Shown here piece by piece: positions 6,170 to 11,494 of a stretch of 11,494 nucleotides of DNA (within the stretch, counting starts at the first letter, position 1; each line of letters opens with the position of its first letter). The stretch covers positions 1 to 11,494 of the forward strand of contig JBGPNN010000094.1 in assembly GCA_041487495.1 (NCBI GenBank). The letters run 5' to 3'. The position numbers and the translations under genes are program-made. The notes beneath the pieces were generated by a model, which was not told where the DNA came from, made no database searches, and saw only the letters and a program-made list of their open reading frames with translations. The stretch comes from JBGPNN01 sp041487495 (GTDB taxonomy: Bacteria > Sysuimicrobiota > Sysuimicrobiia > Sysuimicrobiales > Humicultoraceae).

Positions 6170-7765
6170 ATGGCTACCCTTCCAACCTACACGGTTCGCC
6201 AACCAGGTCTCACCTTCGGTGATCTGATCCGGCTCGCGTTGCTGGCATCACCGATTGGGGTCCTGGCGCTGCTGCTGTGGAATCCGCTCCTGGATCCGCA
6301 GATGCAGGCACCCGCGCTGCACTTTGTCATCGTGACGCTGGCGTCCGGCATGGCCCTGATGGCGGGGCTGCTGGTGCTGGCAGTGGCGGAGCGCCTGCGC
6401 GACGCGCGCGCCTTTTCGCTGGGTCTGGCCTTTTGTTCGATCGCCGGGTTCTTCTTCATTCACGGCCTGCTGACGCCCGGATTCGTGCTGAAGGGGGCGA
6501 GTACCGGCATCGGCTGGGCGCCGCTTGTGGGGCTGCTGCTCGGCGCCGTCTGTCTGTGCTTCAGCACGGTGCGCCAGCGGCCGGGCGAAGAGCCGTGGGT
6601 CTTCAAGTGGCGCAAGGCCATCGTGGCAAGTGTGGCCCTGGCCTGGCTGGGATTCCTGATCGTCTCGATAGCGTTTCCCAAGTTCCTTGAGTACCATCCG
6701 ACTTCTATGGTCTCCGTGCACTATACGCCGGCGGCGAAGCCGGGCGACGGTTCCGATATGTATGGCGGCGCCATGTCTGGCGCCGCGACGAGCGAGCGGC
6801 ACGACGACGATGAGGCCGACGAGATGCGCCCGCCGTGGATCGCCGGCAGCATGGTGGTGGTGACGGCGGTGCTGCTGCTGGTGACGGCGCTGCGTTACGC
6901 CCGGAACTATCGCTTGAGCCGCCTGCCCTTGCACGCGACGGTTGTTGCCGGGCTGGTCCTGCTCATAGAGAGTCTGCTGTCCTTCTTCTTCGCTTCGGTG
7001 TGGCGGGTGAGCTGGTGGGAATATCACGTGCTCGTCCTGTTGGGTTTCTCCACGATCCTCTACGGGTTGCTCCTCGACTACCGGCGAGATGCCAGCCTGA
7101 CGCGCACGATCTCGTCGCTCCTGTTGAGCGGATCGGTCGAGGCGATCGAGCAATCGTACAGCGAGGTCCTGACGGCGCTTGTCTCCGCCGTCGAAGCCAA
7201 GGATCCTTACACGAAAGGCCACTCAGAGAAAGTCGCGCGTCTGGCCGTGCGGATCGGCGAGCAGCTGGGTCTGCCGCCCGAGCACCTGCGAGTCCTCCAC
7301 CAGGCCGGGCTGCTGCACGATACCGGCAAGATCGGGATCCCCGACTGGATCCTCAACAAGCCTGGCCGCCTGACGCCAACAGAGTTTGCCGTCGTCAAGG
7401 GGCACCCGGCGCGGTCCGAAGAGATGATCGGGAAGATCCCCTCACTGCGGCCTACACTCAAGGGCATCCGGTGGCACCACGAGCGGCTCGATGGGAGCGG
7501 GTATCCCGACGGCCTCAAGGGAGATGAGGTTCCGCTGGACGCCCGCATCCTGGCGGTGGCCGACGTCTTCGACGCGATGACGTCGGGACGCTCCTACCGA
7601 TCTGCGCAGGCCCAGGGGGCGGCGCTCGTGTACCTGCAGCATAATGCGGGACCGCTGTTCGATTCCGCGAGCGTCGAGGGACTTGCCCGGCTGATCGAGG
7701 GAATGGCCGGGTCAGCGAAGCCGGGGGTCGAACACTTCACGCAGCCCGTCGCCCACCAGGTTTAA
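6170..7765 (+). CDS. Membrane-anchored HD-GYP phosphodiesterase, probable c-di-GMP signalling
   Basis: This 531-residue protein has about eight membrane helices (roughly 20-37, 51-73, 82-101, 115-133, 151-169, 224-242, 255-275, 283-302), then a cytoplasmic HD-GYP domain (about 322-512). Metal and catalytic motifs are intact: H351 in GHSEKVARLA, H383-D384 in LLHDTGKIGIPD, H412 in KGHP, HHERLDGSGYPDG (436-448) and DVFDAMTSGRSYR (465-477). Such domains hydrolyse cyclic di-GMP to pGpG or GMP. The N-terminal part matches no sensor domain I can name. Helix count places residues 171-222 outside the membrane; this loop is rich in Met, His, Asp and Glu (MYGGAMSG, ERHDDDEADEM) and could bind a metal or cation. 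The gene follows hppA by 54 nt. The ATG at 6170 lacks a good ribosome-binding site. The last 18 codons overlap the convergent DppC-type gene. Confidence 0.93.
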   Translation: MATLPTYTVRQPGLTFGDLIRLALLASPIGVLALLLWNPLLDPQMQAPALHFVIVTLASGMALMAGLLVLAVAERLRDARAFSLGLAFCSIAGFFFIHGLLTPGFVLKGASTGIGWAPLVGLLLGAVCLCFSTVRQRPGEEPWVFKWRKAIVASVALAWLGFLIVSIAFPKFLEYHPTSMVSVHYTPAAKPGDGSDMYGGAMSGAATSERHDDDEADEMRPPWIAGSMVVVTAVLLLVTALRYARNYRLSRLPLHATVVAGLVLLIESLLSFFFASVWRVSWWEYHVLVLLGFSTILYGLLLDYRRDASLTRTISSLLLSGSVEAIEQSYSEVLTALVSAVEAKDPYTKGHSEKVARLAVRIGEQLGLPPEHLRVLHQAGLLHDTGKIGIPDWILNKPGRLTPTEFAVVKGHPARSEEMIGKIPSLRPTLKGIRWHHERLDGSGYPDGLKGDEVPLDARILAVADVFDAMTSGRSYRSAQAQGAALVYLQHNAGPLFDSASVEGLARLIEGMAGSAKPGVEHFTQPVAHQV

Positions 7766-8602
7766 CGCCAGCACCGTCAGAAAGATCGCGATACCGGGCC
7801 ACATGGCCATCCACGGCGCCGTGCTCAGATAGGCCTGCGCGATATTCAGCATCGATCCCCACGATGGTGTCGGCGGTTGCGTCCCCAGACCCAGGAAGCT
7901 CAGCGTGGCCTCGGCGGTGATCGCCGCCGCGGTGGCCAGGGACGCCTGCACGAGCACCGGCGAGAGGCTGTTCGGGAGAATGTGCTTCCACAAGATGCGC
8001 GCGTCCTGCGCGCCCAGCGCGCGCGCCGCTTCGACGTAGGCCTTCTCGCGCTCGCTCAGGACCTGCGCCCGCGACAGCCGGATGAACCCCGGCGTGAAAA
8101 CGATACCGATGGCAATCATGGCTTTGCTCAACCCCGCGCCCAGCACCGCGGCGATGGCCAGGGCCAGCACCAGGAACGGGAACGACAGCAGCGCATCGGT
8201 GAAACGCATGACGAAGTTGTCGAACCGGCCGCGGACAAACCCAGCCGTCAGGCCAAGCGGCAGGCCGATCGCAAGCGCGATGCCCACCGAGATCACGCCC
8301 GCCAGCAGCGAGGTGCGCGCGCCGAAGATGAGCCGGCTCAAGATGTCGCGGCCCAGGTCGTCAGTCCCCAGCGGGTGCGCACGCGTCGGTGCCTGCAGCA
8401 GGTTGTTAAAGTCGGTCTTGGTCGGATCGTACGGCGAAACGACTGAGGCAAACGTGGCCGACGAGAAGACGATCAGGACGACCCACAGGCCGACCAGCGC
8501 CAGCCGGTTCCTGGCATACCGGTGCAGGAAGTAGCGTAAGCCGACCGTTGGGACAGACCGGGCTGGGGCCGCGAGCGGGAGGGTCTCCTCGCGCGTAGCC
8601 AC
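7712..8602 (-). CDS. Dipeptide/oligopeptide ABC transporter permease, DppC/OppC type
   Basis: This 296-residue inner-membrane subunit has the family N-terminal helix (about 33-55), the signature HPLGTDDLGRDILSR (76-90), the EAA loop AYVEAARALGAQDARILWKH (188-207) then ILPN, EATLSFLGLGTQPPTPSWG (231-249), and the canonical end NLVGDGLREVFDPRLR. It pairs with the DppB-type subunit encoded just upstream. The start is GTG at 8602, a single base after the TGA of that gene (TGA-C-GTG), so translation is coupled. It is the last gene of the operon: its 3' end runs 54 bp into the convergent HD-GYP gene. No DppD/DppF-type ATPase follows, so the ATPases must lie upstream of the window or elsewhere. Substrate may be peptides, but nickel, glycosides or other solutes are used by this family too. 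Confidence 0.94.
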   Translation of the reverse strand: MATREETLPLAAPARSVPTVGLRYFLHRYARNRLALVGLWVVLIVFSSATFASVVSPYDPTKTDFNNLLQAPTRAHPLGTDDLGRDILSRLIFGARTSLLAGVISVGIALAIGLPLGLTAGFVRGRFDNFVMRFTDALLSFPFLVLALAIAAVLGAGLSKAMIAIGIVFTPGFIRLSRAQVLSEREKAYVEAARALGAQDARILWKHILPNSLSPVLVQASLATAAAITAEATLSFLGLGTQPPTPSWGSMLNIAQAYLSTAPWMAMWPGIAIFLTVLALNLVGDGLREVFDPRLR

Positions 8603-8603
8603 G

Positions 8604-9560
8604 TCAGGCCTTCTCGTCGACGAGGCGAATGCGCGGATCCAGGACCGTATAGAGTATGTCGACGGAAAAGTTCACGAAGACGATCGCCACCGCGCTGCAC
8701 AGCACGACGCCCTGCACCATCGGGTAATCTCGCGTCAGGATCGACTCGATCGCCAGCCGGCCGATGCCGGGGACCGCGAAAATCTGCTCTGTGATCACCG
8801 CGCCGCCCAGCAGCCCGCCGAGCTGCAAGCCCATCACGGTCGCGACCGGAATCATCGCGTTCTTGAGCGCGTGCTTGACGATGACCACCCTGTCCGAGAG
8901 GCCCTTGGCCTGCGCCGTCCGGATGAACTCCGTGCCAAGCACTTCGAGCATGCTCGAGCGGAGCAGCCGCATCACCAGCGCCGCCAGGGCGGTGCCCAGC
9001 ACCGTCGCCGGCATGATCATCAGCGTGATGCTGCGCAGCGGATCGATCCAGGGTTCGATGTAGCCTGACGGTGGGAGCCAGCGCAGATTGACGGCGAACA
9101 GATAGATCAGCATGATACCAAGCCAGAAGTTGGGGATCGAAATCCCTGCCAGCGCGACGGTCGTCGCGGCGTAGTCCACCGCCGACCGGCGCTTCCAGGC
9201 TGCCAGCACCCCGGCGGGGACGGCGATGGCCCAGGCCACCGCCAGTGCGATGAGCGCCAGTTCGATCGTCACCGGGAGTTTCAGCAGCAGGGTGCCCAGC
9301 ACCGACCGGCCGTCGCGCACCGACTTGCCCAGATCGCCGTGGAGCAAGCGGCCGAGCCAGATCAGGTACCGGACGACGAGCGGCTTGTCGAGGCCCATCT
9401 GCTTGCGCAGCGCTTCGACCGCGTCTTTCCCCGCTTCGTTGCCCACGAAGATCAGCGCCGGATCGCCCGGGATCAGGTTGATCAACGCGAAGACGATGAT
9501 GCTGACGAGTAGCAGGACGGGTATCGTCAACATCAATCGGCGGGCAATGTAGCGGGTCAT
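8604..9560 (-). CDS. Dipeptide/oligopeptide ABC transporter permease, DppB/OppB type
   Basis: This 318-residue membrane protein begins MTRYIARRLMLTIPVLLLVS with the first helix at about 10-30, then the family's NLIPGDPA (28-35), MGLDKPLVVRYLIWLGRLLHGDLG (55-78), WLPPSGY (161-167), the EAA-type loop GTEFIRTAQAKGLSDRVVIV (209-228) continuing KHALKNAMIP, and C-terminal VDILYTVLDPRIR. All are standard for DppB/OppB. The ATG at 9560 has GAGGTCGCG directly upstream, a good ribosome-binding site, 24 nt after the binding-protein stop. It forms the translocation pore with the DppC-type subunit whose gene follows after one base. Confidence 0.95.
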   Translation of the reverse strand: MTRYIARRLMLTIPVLLLVSIIVFALINLIPGDPALIFVGNEAGKDAVEALRKQMGLDKPLVVRYLIWLGRLLHGDLGKSVRDGRSVLGTLLLKLPVTIELALIALAVAWAIAVPAGVLAAWKRRSAVDYAATTVALAGISIPNFWLGIMLIYLFAVNLRWLPPSGYIEPWIDPLRSITLMIMPATVLGTALAALVMRLLRSSMLEVLGTEFIRTAQAKGLSDRVVIVKHALKNAMIPVATVMGLQLGGLLGGAVITEQIFAVPGIGRLAIESILTRDYPMVQGVVLCSAVAIVFVNFSVDILYTVLDPRIRLVDEKA

Positions 9561-9584
9561 CGCGACCTCGGGGCGCCCACCGGC

Positions 9585-11111
9585 CTATGGATTCAACCAG
9601 ACCTGACGGAACCGCATCATGCCGTCGGGATTGTGCGGGTAGCCCTGGACCTTTGGACTCATGACCTTGTACTCTTTGGGCCAGTAGAGGAACAGATACG
9701 GCAGGTCCTCATTCATGATCGCGAGCGCATCCGAGTACGCCCGCCGGCGGTGGTCGGGTGTGGTCAAGATGCGCGCTGCTCCCAGGAGCTCGTCGAATCG
9801 CGCGTTGCTATAGCCCGCCCGGTTCTGCCCAGCGCCGGTCACGAAATTGTTGTAGATATTGCCGTCGGGATCTGTCCGGCCGCTCCATCCTAGTAGCGCG
9901 GCCTCGTACCGCAACGACGTGAGCACCGACAGCAGGGCGCCGAACTCCACGATCTCCAGATTGACCCGGATGCCGGCCTCGCCGGCCATCGACTGGACGA
10001 TCTGACCGATCTGTTGCTGGACACGCCCGGGTGTGATCTTCAGTGTGAAGGCGAAGCCGGTGGGTTGCCCACCTTCCCGGAGTTTCGCCCGCGCCAGTTC
10101 CAGGTTTCGTTCCGGGATCCGGTTGTTCGGTCCGGCATCGGACGCCAACATCCCAGTGGGGAAGGGGCCATTGGCCGGAGTGGCCGTGTCGCCGAAGACC
10201 ACGCGCACCAGCGTGCGACGGTCGATCGTCGCGTTCAGCGCCTGCCGCAGCGCCCGGTTGTTGAACGGCGGTCCCTGCACCATCAGCCAGATCCCCTGCC
10301 AGCCCAGCCCCTCGCTGTTCATCATCTTCACGCGGCTGTCACGCCTGAGTTCGGGCACGTCGGTAGGCTCGACCATATCGATGATGTCGAGTTCCGAGGC
10401 TCGCAGGTTGGCCAGGCGGGCCTGCCCATCGGTGAACGGCCTGTATATGATGCGGTCCGCGAACCCTGCCGCCCGGTCCCAATGCCGATCGAAGCGCTCC
10501 AGCACGATGCGCTCCTGCGGCCGCTTCTCCACGAACTTGTAGGGACCCGTGCCGACGGGCTCGCGGGCGAAGTCGCGTCCCAGCCGGCGCGCGGCGGCCG
10601 GCGAGACCATCATGCCCGCACGATCGCTGAGAACAGCCAGGAAGGGGCTGAAGGAACTCTCCAGGTCGACCTGGACCGTCAACGGGTCGAGCACCGCCAC
10701 CTTCTCAACCAGGATGATCTCGAACCGCCTCGGCGAGGCGAATGAGCGGTCGAGCATGCGTTCAAAGTTGTAGCGCACCGCCTCGGCGTTGAACGGCGTG
10801 CCGTCGTGGAAGACGACGTTGGGGCGCAGCTTGAACGTGTAGGTCTTCCCGCTGTTGCTGATCGTCCATGAGGTCGCCAGCATCGGGACGATGGTGAAGT
10901 GCTCATCGATGTCGACGAGTTTGTCGAACAGGTTTTGGAAGACTTGGCGATCCACTGCGGCCGTCGACTGGTGCGGGTCCATGTTCGGCGGATCCGCATT
11001 CAGTCCGACCCGCAGCACCCCACCACGGCGCGGGGTCTGCGCCCAAGCCAACCCTGCGGCAAGCGTTGTGACTAGCGCCGTCACCAACAGTCCGCGGATC
11101 AGGCGAGCCAT
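9585..11111 (-). CDS. Family-5 solute-binding protein of the Dpp/Opp-type ABC transporter
   Basis: This 508-residue periplasmic or secreted protein has a clear signal peptide (MARLIRGLLVTALVTTLAAG, probable cleavage LAWA|Q) and no lipobox. The mature protein shows the family-5 (DppA/OppA-like) order: GGVLRVGLNADPPNMDPHQS, FQNLFDKLVDID, LATSWTIS..TYTFKLRPNVVFHDGTPFNAEAV (in two conserved blocks), PVGTGPYKF, LGWSGRTDPDGN near 415, and the C-terminal EDLPYLFLYWPKEYKVMS. It captures peptides or another solute for the two permeases downstream. It is preceded, after 58 nt with a strong hairpin, by a paralogous binding-protein gene about 62% identical over the 104-residue C-terminal overlap. The ATG at 11111 is supported by the signal peptide and a modest GGGGTG ribosome-binding site. 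Ligand is not predictable. Confidence 0.95.
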   Translation of the reverse strand: MARLIRGLLVTALVTTLAAGLAWAQTPRRGGVLRVGLNADPPNMDPHQSTAAVDRQVFQNLFDKLVDIDEHFTIVPMLATSWTISNSGKTYTFKLRPNVVFHDGTPFNAEAVRYNFERMLDRSFASPRRFEIILVEKVAVLDPLTVQVDLESSFSPFLAVLSDRAGMMVSPAAARRLGRDFAREPVGTGPYKFVEKRPQERIVLERFDRHWDRAAGFADRIIYRPFTDGQARLANLRASELDIIDMVEPTDVPELRRDSRVKMMNSEGLGWQGIWLMVQGPPFNNRALRQALNATIDRRTLVRVVFGDTATPANGPFPTGMLASDAGPNNRIPERNLELARAKLREGGQPTGFAFTLKITPGRVQQQIGQIVQSMAGEAGIRVNLEIVEFGALLSVLTSLRYEAALLGWSGRTDPDGNIYNNFVTGAGQNRAGYSNARFDELLGAARILTTPDHRRRAYSDALAIMNEDLPYLFLYWPKEYKVMSPKVQGYPHNPDGMMRFRQVWLNP

Positions 11112-11134
11112 CGAGGCACCCCGCGTTTCGTTGA

Positions 11135-11159
11135 GGGGGGCGACCGTTCCCCGCCCCCC
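11135..11159 (-). promoter_or_regulatory. GC-rich hairpin between the two tandem binding-protein genes
   Basis: GGGGGGCG (11135-11142) and CGCCCCCC (11152-11159) form a perfect eight-pair stem with a nine-base loop, wholly inside the 58-nt gap. No U run follows on the minus strand, so it is not a canonical intrinsic terminator. It could protect the upstream gene's mRNA, partly attenuate transcription, or separate expression of the two paralogues. Confidence 0.6.
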
Positions 11160-11169
11160 GTGCCGCGCC

Positions 11170-11494
11170 CTACGGCGCCAGCGAGACGTGCCGGAAGCGC
11201 ATCATGCCGTCCGAGATGTGGACGAACCCCTGCACTTTGAGGCTCATCAACTTGAACTCCTTGGGCCACCACAGGAAGATGAACGGCAGATCCTCGTTCA
11301 AGACGGTTAGGATTTCTGCGTACGCCCGCCGCCGGTGATCGGGAGCGCTGAGGAGGCGGGCCGCGTCCAGCATGGCATCCACGCGTGGGTTCGAGTAGCC
11401 GCTGAAGTTGGAACCCCCGCCGGTAATATTGAAGGCATAGAGGTTCCCGTCGGGATCGGGCCGGCCGCTCCAGCCGATGCGCACCGCATCGTAT
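11170..11494 (-). CDS. Second family-5 solute-binding protein, C-terminal part (runs off right edge)
   Basis: The minus strand is open from the window edge to a TAG at 11170-11172, giving 107 codons plus a partial one. The sequence (YDAVRIGWSGRPDPDGNLY, PDHRRRAYAEILTVLNEDLP, WWPKEFKLMSLKVQGF, DGMMRFRHVSLAP) aligns without gaps to the last 104 residues of the binding protein encoded next door; I count 64 identities (about 62%). It is therefore the C-terminus of a DppA/OppA-like binding protein. The internal ATG at 11484 is not the start: the homologous frame continues upstream of it (YDAV...), and the real start lies beyond the window. It is upstream of its paralogue in the same transcription direction. 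It could serve the same permeases with a different ligand or be a duplicated spare. Confidence 0.92.
   Translation of the reverse strand, partial: YDAVRIGWSGRPDPDGNLYAFNITGGGSNFSGYSNPRVDAMLDAARLLSAPDHRRRAYAEILTVLNEDLPFIFLWWPKEFKLMSLKVQGFVHISDGMMRFRHVSLAP

Noticed and set aside
6248..7222. 324-codon open frame antisense to the HD-GYP gene
   Set aside because: Low-complexity Arg/Gln/His-rich translation with no domain, lying opposite the clearly coding HD-GYP gene.
10014..10745. 243-codon plus-strand open frame opposite the family-5 binding protein
   Set aside because: No domain or signal features; it is a shadow of the binding-protein gene on the other strand.
11307..11489. Additional small minus-strand frame at the right edge
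   Set aside because: Out of frame with the binding-protein C-terminus that aligns to its paralogue over the same stretch.
1..11494. CRISPR arrays, tRNA genes, insertion sequences, phage or toxin-antitoxin modules
   Set aside because: Looked for regular spaced repeats, cloverleaf-like segments, transposase motifs and paired small genes; none were seen.

Overview
The window comes from a GC-rich bacterium and is ordinary chromosome: two ABC-uptake operons flank a two-gene membrane cluster. The mix resembles gene content of environmental soil, sediment or thermophile-related lineages. It comprises a CUT1 sugar transporter beside an IclR remnant and a DapA-type aldolase, a K+-independent proton-pumping pyrophosphatase, an HD-GYP membrane protein, and paralogous family-5 solute-binding proteins. 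A phylum cannot be assigned from sequence alone. No tRNA, rRNA, CRISPR array, insertion sequence or phage gene was seen.

Left region (1-3628, minus strand). This is a sugar or sugar-acid uptake operon. In transcription order it holds a promoter, an IclR-like operator half, a 5'-truncated iclR remnant, a sugar-binding protein, a MalF-type permease, a MalG-type permease, and the first 51 codons of a DapA/NanA-family lyase that runs off the left edge. Spacing is tight: 47 nt, an 8-nt overlap and a 13-nt gap. No ATPase is present. The inferred logic is capture of a sugar-derived acid, import, then aldol cleavage, formerly under IclR control.

Centre (3671-7765, plus strand). A good sigma70-type promoter (TTGACG-17-TACCTT with an extended TGn) drives hppA, a 16-TM-type H+-translocating pyrophosphatase with the K+-independent signature. 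After 54 nt comes an 8-TM protein with a complete cytoplasmic HD-GYP phosphodiesterase domain. The two probably form one transcription unit.

Right region (7712-11494, minus strand). This is a dipeptide/oligopeptide-type (Dpp/Opp) uptake operon. In transcription order it holds a family-5 binding protein (C-terminal part only, cut by the right edge), a second paralogous binding protein (about 62% identical over the shared 104 C-terminal residues), a DppB-type permease and a DppC-type permease. The last gene converges on and overlaps the HD-GYP gene by 54 bp. No DppD/DppF ATPase is present.

The points most worth a second look are these: the decapitated iclR whose promoter and probable operator survive; the convergent coding overlap at 7712-7765; the acidic/His/Met extracytoplasmic loop in the HD-GYP protein; the mismatch between the best ribosome-binding site and the HD-GYP start; and the tandem binding-protein duplication. 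No clearly new system is evident.
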